Assembly (NCBI RefSeq): GCF_000165425.1
Contig: NW_001798997.1
Location: 186,001 to 250,000 of the forward strand
Direction of reading: 5' to 3'
Length of the DNA stretch: 64,000 nt
Source: Paramecium tetraurelia
Lineage: Eukaryota > Ciliophora > Oligohymenophorea > Peniculida > Parameciidae
The stretch's first letter is position 1, and the number at the start of each line of letters is the position of its first letter. This document shows, piece after piece, positions 49,046-63,348 of the stretch. Under the pieces are notes generated by a model. That model worked only from the letters and a program-made list of their open reading frames with translations, searched no databases and was not told the origin of the DNA. Made by a program: the position numbers and the translations under genes.

Positions 49046-52000
49046 ATGTTTAGTTTTAAGCCTGTGAAGTGGTTTTCATCTCTTCTTTTATCAAAGGTAA
49101 CACTTAAATAGTAACTTTTGTTAGTTTCTCAAACCATATATAAAAAATTTTGAATCTTAGAATATAGATGTTTAAATTTTAGATGGAGAAGTTTGTTTGA
49201 AATAACTGGAGTTGAGAAATGATATATTGATGCAATTTGGTATTGATATAGAAGTGATTGATTCATCTTTTGGAGAAGTCAAATTGATAATTCCATGGAA
49301 CAATTTAAAAACAAAAGGAATAAGTGTAGAAATAACAAATGCAAAAATTGTTCTATCCAATAAAATTGAGATGAGTGATTTTAACAAAGAGTAGTACAAA
49401 GACCATTTAGAAAAACTAAAAAGAGAAGTGCTGGCCAAATTTGACGAAACCGTTTAGAAAGAAGATGCATTTTCAAATGGCTCATCAGGAAATAACTTTT
49501 TTGCTGATTTTGCAATAAAAATATTTGAGAAGTTTGTTCTCAAAATAAACAACCTAGATATAGTATTCATTTATCAAATCAATAACTATGAAATTGTAAA
49601 ATTTGGATTTGGATTTTAAAGTTTGCTTATAAATCAAGATGATATTAAACCTAAGAAAGATGAAATTCGGAAAAAAATAGTAGCAGATAACATCTTTTTA
49701 CTATTTGAAGTATTTGACAATGTTCTCCCTTCTCAATTACAACCTGAATCCTTCATTCCGGATTAAAATTAATCGAAATAAGAGGAAAAGAAAGCTATTC
49801 ATATTCTTAAGAAACTAGCTCTCAAAATAGAATTTAGCTTAGTATTTTCTGAATAAATGGAGATAGAATTAAAAATAGCTACAATCTCTGATGTTCTCAT
49901 TTACTTAAAACAAAGACAAATCAGATTATTATTAAGGGCAATGCAAGATATTGTTAATCATCGTAATGATAGACCAAAAGAAAAGCCTAAATATGGGAAA
50001 ACTGCAAAAAATTGGTGGGTTTACATCATCAGAAGAGTAATTGAAAAAGAATATATTCGAACAAAAGTAAGAAAATAAGGAATAACTAATTACTTTAAAG
50101 TCTAATAATATATCGAATTATATACAAAGAAAATGTTAAAATAACATGATGCAAAAAGAGATAATAAACTAATGGGAGATTTTGAATAAAAAAATACTAT
50201 TTCTTAAATTTTAATTTTGAGAAGTATTGCGATAGATAAAATTCTTGAAATGAGAAATATATTGCGATCTAATAATCCAAAAGATCAAAAAGTATAAAAA
50301 GAAGCTCAAGGATGGTTTAAGAGATTTTAAAATGATTTTAACATGGAACATGCAAGTAATTTAAAGTTTAGTAGAAATGTTATTGATTCATACTTATCTT
50401 TCATGAAAGAAAAGGAAAGTAATACAAGAGTTTCTATCATTTTGGATGTTAAAAAGATAAATTTATTAATCTAAGAGAATTAAATTCTGTAATAATTAAG
50501 AAATCTCCATTAGCAAGTTAATATATTCAAATAAGAATTAAATTAGAAAAAGTCACTTTAGACAAAAGTTTTGGACCATATTAAAAATAACTTTCTCTAA
50601 AAAATTACTAAAGTCACAGTCAAATCATCCGAAATAAATAAATAAGAAGATTGGAAATTAGATGAACTGTTGAAAGAAAAAATATTAATTAATTTAGAAA
50701 TAACTGAAACAAAATTAGAATTAGTAAAATAAGGTTAATTTAAATAATTAGTAAAAGCTTAGATCCAAAAGTTAATCCTATTAGATACTAATAAATTCAA
50801 CAGTCATTATTTAAAAATTGTTGAAATTTCAGAAGGAATTAAAGTATTAATGAGTTCAGAACAATTGGAAAGATAAAAGAAGATCCTTGATTTGGATCCT
50901 TTAGAAAAGACAATACAGGTCTATTTAGATATTCAAGTAGGTCCACTTAGTATCACACTTTGCAAACCTCTTTATGAAAGATTGATATCATTACAAAATT
51001 TAATATTTTTCGATAAATCTACTGTTCAGAATGATAATTAAGAACATTCAAAATATTTTGACAACTTTTTAATATTAACAAAAAGAGTTTAATCTAACAC
51101 AAATGTCTCTTTTTCTATAAGCAGAATAAATATTTACTTGCCACTTTAATATTAAATAAAGACACAAATGTTATTGATACATCTGAAACAAATTAAAATA
51201 TTTAAAAGAGAACATGAAAACAGTGTTGTTAATATTTACCCTGCTGAAAATTCTAATGGATAAGTTAGTTAATATCTTAAGGATTTAAAAACAAGGTAAA
51301 CTGTTAATAGAGTAGCATAATAAAATCAAAACTTAGAGGAAAATTAAAATTTAAAACCTGTGTACTTTTCTGTTGATTGCTTAAGATTAGCATTTGTATA
51401 AGACTATGATTGGGAGAATAAGGAAAATATTTTTAAAATATAATATAGGAAATTAAGAAAAAATGAATAACAGAATGGAGATCCTGGAATTGAAACCATT
51501 ATTGAAACACTTCCAATAAAAATCAGAATGGAATAATCCTAAAAGATGATAACTTTAGAATCGAACAGAACAAAAAGTAGAAGTAAAATGACCTTCAAGA
51601 AAAAAATATATCCGAAAACATCAATGATAACTATTTAATTGCCGTTTTTGGATTTTAAACTTTCAACTAAGCATTTATTTTTAATATTGTAATTAGTTTC
51701 AATCTGGTAAACAAAAGGCTATGATTTTTATGATGTAATTGAAAGTAAAGTGTAAAAGTAGGAACATAAACAATAGCAATAATATATAAATGAAGATTGT
51801 TAAGAATAATTGAAAGACTATATGATTAGTTAATTGTAAGTTGATATGGAAGGTCTGCAATTGTCAGTTACCGTAAATACATAAGAGTTTTTAGAAAAAT
51901 TGGATAAGACTAGTTCCCATGAAAATCGGCTTTTTCTGTTTTACTTTTTAAATTTAAGTTATTTAAAGGAGGTTAAATTCTACGATAGCATTCAGCACCT

Positions 52001-55000
52001 AGCCATATAGGAGTTAGCTTTATAAAATATTAATTGCCATTCATATGATTTATAAAACCCATTGAAGGTTTTAGCTAAATAATTGCTGAAGTATTCGGAT
52101 AGTGAAAAAGAATAAAAGATCTCAAGTTTTGGAGAAGACTTAGAAAGGGTAATGAATTAATAGTCTGAAATAGAATAAGTTGCAAACTCAAAACTAAATG
52201 AAAATAAATCAAACATAAAGAACTCTAACAATGAGGGATAGTCTCCATAACAACAAAATGATAACGATGATTAGGTGTAAATAGTAGATGAAATTCCTCC
52301 GGATGAATTATAAGAAGAAGTAGCTCCTTAAACTATATTCTCTTAAAAAAAGGGTCAATTTTAGATTCCTTCCCCTAAGCATTCGTTTTTAGATAACAAT
52401 TTTCAAGAGGTTTTTGAAGGTGAACTATACATTAGAGAGTATTTTACTGATAAAAATTGCTAAAAATGTAAAGAAAAACATAGATTATTACTAACCTTTA
52501 TGAAAGTTCAAGATGATTTGGGTCCTGATGTCTACTTTCTATAGACAAGTGATTCGCAAAGATCAAGAGTGGTAATAAATTTAAAATAGTTAAACCTTAT
52601 TTTGGATCCAGATATAATAAAGAAAATGAGATTGATATTTGATATTGGGAATTTGGCAGCAGAAGTTAAAAAATAATAGTTTACAAAATGGATGAGGGAA
52701 AATGGATTTTGGCCTGATTTCAATGAAGTTGATAAAAAATAATAGTCAGAGACTCAAACTTGGAGTACAATAACAAGTGATTTATTTTAGGAGACAAATA
52801 GAATTGAATTGCAGATTAATTAAATAGTGCTGATGCTGAACTATGAAGATTAAGTAGTGTATTTAATGAATATGAAATTTATTGATACATAAATATCAAG
52901 TAGTTAGTTATTTAAAAATATCAATATAAAGATGCAACAAGTAAGACTATTTGATACAGCTGTCATTGGTGGAATCCATAGAACTATGTTAGAAGATTAT
53001 GATGAACAGAATGAAAATCAGATTTAATGCTAAATTTAAATTTGCAATAATCCAGATTTAATAAGAATAAGAAAATATGCTACATATTGTGGTGTAAGAA
53101 TTTAAAGAGCTAAGATTGTATTTTTGAAAAGGAATACAAATGAAATTTAATATTATTTGAGGAAAGTGCTCATTACATCTTTTTCAAGTGCCCTCACAGA
53201 TAAAGATAGAAATGAATTACTGAAAGTTACAGAGACTTAAAATCTAAGCTTTACGACTTAACCTAAAGATGTAGAGGTTGATTCTGAATTTGGGTTTAGA
53301 TTTTCTTTAGTCGCTTTAGACTCATTGGGAATCGGATATAGAAGTTCTTTATCAAATGAAGCATTATACATTTAATTCAAAAAGGTTGGCTATTGGTTTA
53401 GTGGAATCTGGGGTTAATAATATGATAACCTGATTAAAACAGGTTTGTTTGATGATGAAATAGAAGAATAATAAAATATTAGTGAAAATTTTGTAGAAGC
53501 TAAATATTTTGAGGAACCAGGAATGGCAGAAGAAACAATTTTTTAAGAAATAAATCAAGAATAGATGTAGGAGGAAGAAAATTTAGATTAAAGGGTTAGA
53601 TAAATTGTCTATGTATGGGGCTTAGAAGTTCGATGTTCCCCAGGAACAGACGTTAATGACTTATTTGTCAAAGCTCCAGAAGATAAAGTTTCATTGGAAT
53701 TATTTATAGACTTTTGTGATGAGACTCCAGATAAACTATTTTGCCTTTAAGAAGTGAAACCTATGAGAAGTATATTTTTCATTTATATCTTATAGTTTCA
53801 ATCGATATTTAAAAGCTAAATATATATGCTTATGATTTAGATTATTGTACTATTTGTAAGTTCTTTATGGATAATTTGGGAGAATAACCATAAACAATAA
53901 AAGGAAAATATGAATACAATGAATTTAATGAAAATATCTGGATGGTTTTAGATATAAACATCAATAAGGCTATAGCGAAGTTTTTCAAAGGAACTAGAGA
54001 AGATTGTAGGAGATATTATTAATAAAAAGGAATATCATAAGATTAATTAGACAAGAATTTGTTGTATAAAAATCCTGCTTCTATTGCTATAGCCAAATTA
54101 CAAACCCTAAATTACTAATTTATGATGAGGGAAAATGGAGCTAAATTTATGAGATTAAGCGTTCAATAATTGACGCTTTCTGATTTTAGGAAATCATCCA
54201 CTATGAAACATTCAAAGGAAATTCTGTTTTCACTTATAGGGGAATAATTTAAAGGAGATGAAGATTAATCCATGTCTGATACTAAATAAGAAGAATTCAA
54301 CAAAATTCAACTCAATCCTGTTGATGAACTTGATGTAGAATAAGTAGATTAAGATTTAAAAGAAAAAGAAAAAGAGAAAAATAAATAAGTCATAATAGAA
54401 TAGCAACAACCTAATTCTGCATTAGATGTAAAAGGTATTTAAAATGAGTAAGAGCAATAATCTCAATTGTTGCAATAATCATAAAATAAAAAAAAGAAAA
54501 AACTAAGCAAATGGTAAAGATTTGTTAAAAAGTTTAAAGAAGCATTATGTTGTAAAAAAAAAAATAGGAGAAATAATAATTCAAAGGGCAAAAATAAAAG
54601 TTCATAAGAAAATTTGTAAAACGAAAAAGAATAGTAGCAACTAATATAGGCAAAACTAGATTAGTTACTTGAATATGGTCCAGAACCAATGGAAGAAAGA
54701 AGGTGGCTAAATTTCAGAGAGAGACAAGTCTTACCAATCACTCTTGAAAATAATAATCATGCTGATGACAAGGATGATTATGATTATTATTTTGGTGATG
54801 ATAATCATGATATTACTAATCAGAAGCCTTATCAAAAAAGACAATAATAACAAAAAGAAGATTAATAAAAATAGGATTTATATTTTATAATGAAGACTAG
54901 GCCAGATGGAGAAAAATTAATCAAAATCAAACTTGAAAACAAAAATATTATTTTATTAATCGACTTTATTGTTGAAGTTGTTTAATTCTTCAGATAACCA

Positions 55001-58000
55001 TACAATGGAAGTGATAAGCAACCTTACTAAAGAAATCCTCATTTTAACAATTTCCCACCTATGGTGATAGAAATTAATGTTGTGAATGTTTGGGCTATTG
55101 TTTTAGGGGATTTAGAGAAAGAGCATTTTGAAAAATCAAAATCCATAGGTATTCTTTTGGATTGCAATTATTCATAAACTTGGTTAGGTGACAGTTGGTT
55201 TGGACCTGGAAGTTGTGAAAAAAATATTGAAGCTACTTTAAAAAAATTATACATCTTTCAAACCAATCATATCATTAACTTAAAGTAAGATGAATAATCC
55301 AAGAAATCAACAGAAAAATTCATAATACCACCTCACCCTCCCTTAAGAACCCTATTAGAACCTTTCAAGGTTTGTATTAAAATGAAGTACTCTGTTGATT
55401 TCTATAGAAATGCTTTATTAAATTAAGAGATTTTTACATCTGAAGGAGTTCAGGTGAAAGAGTACTATACAGATTATAAATATTATCATAAATGTTATCA
55501 ATCTAAAAATGAGTGGGAAATAAGTTTAATAAATTCTGCGAGATTAAAAAATAATTTTAGTCTCTCAATTAGAGATATTGCAGAATTATAATAAATCATT
55601 AATATCTTTTCTGCCAGAAAATCTCCTGAAGGTAAATACCATTTTTATAGGAAACCTTAACCTCCAGATCCATTTATTGATGATTGTATAAATACAAAAA
55701 AGATCAATATAGAGATGCTCAAGATTCAAATATTGAAAAACAAAGATGGAGTCAAAGCAGCTTAATTTGAATTGAAAAATTTAAGGATGTCTGATTTCAA
55801 AGATAATAAAAAGACTTAATTAAATCTATTAGCTTGTGTATCATTAGACTATTTTAATAAGAGAAAAATGGATTTCGAGCCTTTCCTTGAACCTTGGAAA
55901 TTCACTATTACAACTTTGTCTTAGATTGAAAAACCTCCCGAGAATAAGGCTATTGATAGAGATTCAAATAAAATTACAATAGCAAATCATATTGAAAAGG
56001 AACTTAAAGGCGAAGAAGTTCCATATTATCTAAAAGATCATACAAATTCATTAAATATTAATATCACTCCTGCTTTAGTCGAAGTAGCTATGGAAGCATT
56101 GAAGATTTACAATAAAAAAATGGAAGATGAAGAACCATATAAAATTTTTAATAGATGTGGATATGCTTTGGAAATTAGAGATATAAAAAAGGACCAACCT
56201 GTGAGAATTATTTAGGAGGATTCAGAATATACATATAATACATAAAAAGAACTTTGGGCAAAGGATTTTAAGAAACACAAGTCAGATTAATAATAAATGT
56301 TATTAAATTTAGTAATTTTGAAACCAAACAATTTAAAAGATAGAGATGAAGAGGAGGATGAGATTAAGGTCGAAATTAAAGTTGTTGAGAGTATTCATAG
56401 TAATAACTTTAGAAGAACGACTTTAGATTTCCCAAGCAAAAGCACTCAATCAAAAACTTTGATACCTTAAAATTAAACATAAGCAATGAATTAATATTCA
56501 AATATGAATTAATCTTAATACACAAGGAGTAGAATATACAAATCATAAAGAAATGAAAAAAATATTAGTAATTACAAAACAATCAAGTACGTTAATTTTG
56601 ATTTTGTGGGCAAGAAATTTTATCCATTGGTAAGATAGCATAAGAATGAATAACAGGACCTACACAGTGGGAAAAAAGGAACTTTTGATGCATTTAAAAC
56701 TAATATCGATAAAATTACTGGAGTTTTCTTAGCTGACACTAAGAAAATTAATGAAGAAAGGAATATCTATATTCAAGTCAATGTAAATATCAATCCACAG
56801 AATGGTTCAAAAGAAATTCAAATTTAAAGTACTGTGAAAATATACAATTATTTAAGTACTTCTTTAGAATTAGGTTTCCAAGTGAATGGATAAATGAAAG
56901 AAACAACTTCAGTTAAATTAGAACCAAAATAGATTTATATTGTTCCTTTAGAATTTTTAGAAAATAAAACTGAAGTTAGATTTACACCAGAGAAAATCTA
57001 AAATCGTCAATAAGACGAATAATTAGAAAGAAAATATTATCAATTAGACACATTATTGTGTGATCAACAATCATTAGGAGAATTTGAAGTTGATAAGGAT
57101 AATTCAATAGTTGAAGTGCTAGAACAAGCAACTCAAATTGTAACATCCTAAGGTAAATCAAATCCTGTAATCAAATCCGAGTTTAAATAAATTCATGATC
57201 CCTTAAATTATAAATATGATCACATAATAACCTCTATGAAAAGTAATATTAAAAGAAATAACTTTTATTTCATAATTAATTGTGTGAAAATAAAAAATTA
57301 AATCACCAATTAAAGGAAAGCAATGATTAATTTCAATGAAATTGGTGATTAAAAACCAAGTGAAGATGATAATGATGCTTGTTATGAAACTTATTTGATT
57401 TGTTATCCTATTTTTAAATTTACAAATGCAACAGTAAGAGACATCAATATACATTATGGTGTATTTTCTTCCAATAAATAATAATCTGAAAAATAACTAC
57501 CTTGTTCACCAGTAAATCCAGATTAGCATTTCTATTGTGAAACATTAGATTATCATGATGATATTGAAGTTTAATTTTCGATTGAAAATTAAATAAAATT
57601 TGATCAAAATGAACCATAAAATGAAGATCTATTTAGAACTAAGCCATTTAAAATATTTAATAGAGGCTTTGGTCTAGGAGAAGAGAACAAATTTTAAATT
57701 AAGTTTAAACAATCAAAAGGTAATGATTAATACTTGACAGTTCTAATAAAAAAAAGATCAACTAAGTCAAGAGAATTAGTATTATATTGTCCATACTTAA
57801 TATTTAACGAGACAAATAAGCTATTGATATACAGAGAGTATGGATTAACTTAAGATATTCCTTCAGATGACTGGGTTTATTATTAAAATTTTAGTAAAAC
57901 CTATTAAAAGAATAAATAAAAGAAAGAAATAGAGTAACATTCTTAATATCATAATTTACATTAATTTGCTACAAGCACAAATATGAACAAAATATAAGTT

Positions 58001-61000
58001 GCCATAGGATAATTAAATGATCAATAAGTGTCAGATATCTCTAAGTGGAGTAATCCAGTAAGCTTATAAAATAGCAATGTTCTAGAAATAATAGGATCAA
58101 CTGAAATTTTAAAAAAAGATCATGAGTAATTACCATCAAAAGATAGTAAAAAGAGAGCAAGTACAGATGCCAAAGGAAAATTTGAATTTGGTATGGCAAT
58201 CACAAGTGGCCCTGGATCATTTCATAGAAGCAAATTAATCACAATTACACCTAGATTTATAGTGCATAATGAAACATAGTATAATATAGCCATGGCCTAA
58301 GTAGATACTGAGTATAGAGATAATAATCTGTTGAGGTTGAAACCAGGAGATTGGAAATATTTTAGCTGGTCGAATATCAAAAAACCTGCTCTAGCCATGA
58401 TCTCTTTTTATTAAGAATCAACTGGTCTAATATCAGGTTGGAGTGGGTACTTTAAACTATAGGTTTAAGAAATCTCATTAAAAATTCCTAGTATTAAACC
58501 AATTATAAATAACAATAATTCAGATTACTAATAACTTTATGTACTTTAGAAGGTTAATATAACATTAATGGATGATTTAATCTTATTAATAAGATTCATA
58601 TTAGAAGATCCAATAATTCCTCCTTATTATATAGAAAATTTAACTAAATATGAAATCACTTACAAACAACAATCATCTAGTCAAGCATAAAAATATAGAT
58701 TAAATTAAGCTAATCCAATTATGTAAAATAACGAAATCAATAGGGGCATTCATCAGGTAATAGCTTCAAATCCAATTGGATCTCAAGATTAGGAATTAAT
58801 ATAATTTTCTGCTGGAGGAAGTGAAGTTACTTATTTATAACCTGGAGAAAGAGTAGCTTTTACTTGGGATCATTGGATTGATGACAAGGAACATGTACTA
58901 GAAGTTGAAATTGAGGGATAAACAGAGAAATATGAAATAGATAAGATTCAAAACTTTTAACCATTAACATTACCTGGTTAATCATAAAAACGAAAAAAAC
59001 TAGTAAATAAGAAATATCTTTATAAATAAGGAAATATATTTATTAAAGATTTGGATAAGCCCAAAGAATATTATTGTACTCTCAATGTTTTGAAATAAAA
59101 ATTTAATGTTTATTCTTCAGATAAGAAATAACATGAATCATATTATTTATAAGGAGCAAAAGTAGATGAAAGTAAGGATAATGAATTTGTATTAAAAATT
59201 AACCCAGAGAAAATGTTGTCCAAAAACTTACATTTCCAAACTAAGACAGTTGATGAAGCAAATTAATGGGTAGAATATTTATGGAGAGCAATTTTAATTG
59301 ATAAACCTGAAATGGTGGAATTAAAAATTGAGCCATCAAATTAAACTAAAGTAGTTACTTTTTTTTAAAATAAATCAAATGATAGAGCTGATTCTCAAAA
59401 AGAAGGATCAGAAATTTAGTAAGATAAAGAAGAGGACACTTAACGTTAATAATTTACTTGTTATAAGATTTCAATAAGTAATTGTGTAAGTATCTCTATT
59501 ATCGATGAAACTCCAAAGGAAATATTATAAATCTGCTTTAAAAATATATAAGCTGAATATATTTTGATAGAAGAAGTTTAGAAAGACTTTCAATTAAGAT
59601 AAAATTATGATGATGATGATAATACAAACGTATTAGCAGAAAAACCATAAATAAAATAAATAAAAGAGCATATAAACTTATCAATAGATTTAATTATCAT
59701 TAATAATTAAATAATAAATTCACAATTCCCTGTTTTGCTAGCCCCTAATAAAAAGAAAATATTTGGAAATCAATAACCATTTTTTGTATTGACTACTTAC
59801 AGAAAAGATTAATCATAAATAAAAAAGTCAAATGCTAGTATGAATAATGGAAGTAGAGTAGTTGTTAAGAATGAATCAAACGCTTAAGCAAACTAAGCTT
59901 AAGCTAATGATTAACAATAGAACCAGTCCAAATTTAAGATTTCTTATATTCACACCCTATAAATGTTTACAGATACCTTAGAAATTAGGTTGGATCATTA
60001 AATTTTAGATTAAATAATATAGTATTATAATTTAATAGCAGCCATTATATGGGATAGTAATTTTAGTGATGTATAATCTTCAAGCAATAGCTAATTTGGA
60101 TTAGGATCTCTATAAAAAAAATAAGAAGAATAGTTAAAGAAAATAAAATAACATAGTATTAGCAAGATTTATCTCAAAAATTTAATGCTGGAGCCAATTG
60201 ATATATGTTTTACTTTAAAGTATATATTTGATGTAACTATTTAGATCATCTCCAGGGCACGTCATGAATTCATCATCTATAGGAGTCATAGCAGATTTGG
60301 GATTAACACTAGCATCAATTGACAGTGCAAAAATAAGATTAAATGCATTTAAGACTTAACATATATTTGGATCAAGTAATGAAATTATTGGCAGAATATC
60401 GAAGCATTACAAAGGGTATGTTTATACAATTAAATTCTTAGATAATTTTTAACATAAATTTATAAATTGTTAGGATCATTTGAAATATTTGGAAATCCAG
60501 TTTCTCTCATTTCAAATTTAGGAACAGGTGTAATTGATATGTTTTATGAACCAATATACGCTCTTGTCACAGGAAAGAGTGGTTACAAGGTAGGAGAAAA
60601 ATTCTTTACTGGAGCAGTAACTTTAATCCACACTTCGATAACAGGTGTGTATAAAACAGTTAACACAATAATTGGAACAATAATGAAGATTCTTGATTAA
60701 ATGACTTTAGATAAGAAATATATGTCAGAAAGAAGCAATAGATTGAATAGAGCAATTAAAAATTTTAGAGAAGGATTGATAATTGGATTCACTAATTTCG
60801 GAAAGATTTTATTTCAAACAATAATTGGAGTTTTAGAAAGACCAATTACTGGAATAAATGATGGTGGATTTTTAGGCTTTTTGTTGGGAATTTACTAAGG
60901 AATAATGGGAATTATAATCAAACCTACAGTAGGAATTTATGATCTTTTAATTACAATAATTGAAGGAATAAAAAATACAGCAATATATGAAGAACATATT

Positions 61001-61514
61001 ATGGACACTCGATACAGACCACCAAGAATTTTTGGAGATAACAATCAATTAATCCCTTTTAATTTTAAGCATGCCATTGGTACAGATATTATAAGGAGAT
61101 ACAAATTGAAAGTTATTGATGGAGAAAGTATTATCTTTTTTGATTAACTCAATATATCAGATGGAGACAAGAAAAAATAAGAAGCTTAAATAGTTTTGAC
61201 TGATTCACGAATAGTTTATGTTTTGGTAATATTTATTTTTATACTTTTAGTCTCATTCATCTATTCATTGTGATAAAATAATGATTTACAAAATTAAATC
61301 AATAAAATACTAGGAAAGGTAAAAGGTGCTGAGGTTTAAGCTTCATACTCCTGTTCGAAAATCTTGGTTTTAAGCAAATTCAACTAAATATGAATTAAAA
61401 TATGAAAGTAAGATCAAAGCCATCAAGTTGGCTGAATAGATCTAAAAATCTTTTAAAGACAAATATAATATTCAATTAACTAATTTAAAGGAAACTTCAA
61501 ATGAAAAAAAATGA
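49046..61514 (+). CDS. Giant VPS13-family bulk lipid-transfer protein
   Basis: ATG 49046 to TGA 61512-61514, over 12 kb and about 4100 residues, with short introns of which I placed only a few (for example 28 nt near 49096 and 25 nt near 61226). The chorein-type N-terminus is clear: YIKNFESQNIDVQILDGEVC, LKQLELRNDILMQFG, FGEVKLIIPWNNLKTKG, then NWWVYIIRRV. A long beta-groove region follows, with a basic patch near 54490-54570 (KWQRFVKKFKEALCCKKK) in a low-complexity linker. The C-terminal part has the VPS13/ATG2-like block around 60460-61050 (LGSFEIFGNPVSLISNLGTG, AVTLIHTSITGVYKTVNTII, NDGGFLGFLLGIYQGIMGII). VPS13 proteins bridge organelle membranes at contact sites and carry lipids. The exact adaptor domain set was not mapped. 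Confidence 0.92.
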
Positions 61515-61541
61515 TCAACTTAATATATTTTGTAAAATATG

Positions 61542-62662
61542 TCAATTTTATTTGCTTTTAATTATTTGCAACAGTTTTTTAGACAAGTTTTATGACTCAG
61601 TCTAATTAAAATATTGATGATTCAGAGCATCCCTTAAGGAAATTCTTTTATTTGGGTTATATTATAACATTTTGGATAATAAATCAATTCCTTCACTACT
61701 CATTTTTAGCAATATTTTATATAAGTAAGCTGGGTCTCTCTTTTCAAATTGAATAATTTAAGTCAAATTTAAAAAACCAGGCCGATTTATTTCAGACCAG
61801 TATATTGACCATTTTCGATAATATTTGAATCTCACTTTCTCCTGAAAATAAAGTGTATCGGAGATAGAATTCTGCAAATACACAACCAATTGCCCACACA
61901 TTTAAAGCTGGACCATATTTTTATGAATTGAAAAAGAGTTCGGGTGCCCTATATTAAATAGTACATGTTTATGTTGTCATAGGCTTATCCTCCCATAATC
62001 TTGCTGAACCAAAGTCTATTATTTTAAAAATACCATCTTCGTTATTAAAACATATTTAGGATTTAAAATCCCAATGCAGTATCATTTTGGAAATAAGTTC
62101 ATCAAATCCCTTTAAAAATTTTAGAGAAAAATTATTTTGATGTCTCTATCTTAAAATTATTCGCCAGTTCACTTTAAGATTAAATTATACAAAAAGTGAT
62201 GCCATACGATCATAAACAAAATAAATTGAGCCAAATGTATTATCATTCTTTTTTTTTGATGTTTTCATTAACACATGCATAGGTATGATTAAATTTTAGT
62301 GAATCATATTATTCATAAAGCTGACCTCACATAAACTATAAATTTCCAATCCGCCCTTCTTTTTTAAGGGCTTGAACCTTTTTATTACTACAAATTATGG
62401 AAGAGTTTCTATTTTCACTAATGAAGGAATTCATTGAAATATTCTTTTATTATTTATAGATTTCTCACATTTATATAGGTAAATCTTATCATATGCTCCT
62501 CCTGGTAATTTTTTTATTTTTTTTACTTTTGTATAATGATCATGATCCACTTTGCATAATATTAATTGTACAAACAGTTTAAATTATGTTTGTAATATTT
62601 GTATATTGAATCTAATCTTAAATTCTTTTTAATAATTGATATTTGATATAATATTTATCCAT
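61542..62662 (-). pseudogene. Decayed CDK-like protein kinase
   Basis: Minus strand, from an ATG at 62662 to a TGA at 61542-61544. The pieces are plainly a kinase: KKLPGGAYDKIYLYKC (Gly loop), MILHWDFKSQICF, KIIDFGSARLWEDKPM, CTIQYRAPELFFNSQKYG, LNVWAIGCVFAEFYL, GESEIQILSKM, and LLSKMLQYNPNKRISLRDAL. But the frame shifts at least twice with no fitting intron (near 62600 and near 61805, where a PGF-containing block is displaced), HRD has become HWD, and the conserved DVWA is NVWA. The gene has therefore most likely lost function recently. Kinase relics with an intact paralogue elsewhere are expected after genome duplication. Convergent with VPS13. Confidence 0.7.
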
Positions 62663-63341
62663 CTATCGATTATTTAGTTGCTTATTTAAATCAGTAAAAG
62701 GGACATATCTAATTCCTAAAAAATTTTAAATATTAATTTTCCATTTTGATCCATATCAATCACTTAAAACACTTTGTTTCCCTTACCAGGAGAAGTTAAC
62801 ATACGACGACGGCCTTTATCCAGTTATTCTAATCGTTTTTGTGATATTTGTTTCAGCTGCAGCACCTGCATGAATAGATTAATAAGGGCCTTCTTACTCA
62901 AACCCTAATCTTCCATCTCCTTTTATAATTTATTTTTGCTTATCTTTAAACTATTAATTGTATACTCTCTATGATTATTGTAATTTACTAGCTTAAATTT
63001 GTGATTGAGTTTTCTTATTATAATTTCATCATTAAATAGATTGCAGCACATAAATATCAACTACCAGAACCAACATCAAGAGCTCTTACTCAGTTTTATA
63101 AATGAACCTTAAGTAATCTCTATTTAGTCATACAATACTAATGAATAAGCATGCATATGAGGAGCAGATATTGTTGCATTAAAGCCTATTTATAATAGGT
63201 AATCTTCATTAGCATAAATTTATCAGACTCGTTTATAAATTATTTGCGATCCTCAAATAATAAACCTTATTTCACAATTTCAGATTTAATAAAGCCTTCT
63301 TTAAATAAATTTTGCACTAAATTTTCTAGTTTATTATTCAT
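62663..63341 (-). pseudogene. Decayed protein-L-isoaspartate O-methyltransferase (PIMT)
   Basis: Minus strand from ATG 63341 (MNNKLENLVQNLFKEGFIKS). Recognisable PIMT blocks follow in order: FNATISAPHMHAYSLVLYD, LDVGSGS (motif I), GDGRLGFEQEGPY, IHAGAAAE, DKGRRRMLTSPGKGNK and GIRYVPFTDLNKQL. They sit in three frames. There is a frameshift near 63215, a TGA (63057-63059) inside motif I, and more shifts near 62950, 62850 and 62715. Intact PIMT repairs isoaspartyl residues with S-adenosylmethionine; this copy cannot. The start lies only 7 bp from the divergent GPN1 start, so the promoter is probably still shared. Confidence 0.8.
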
Positions 63342-63348
63342 TTAATTA

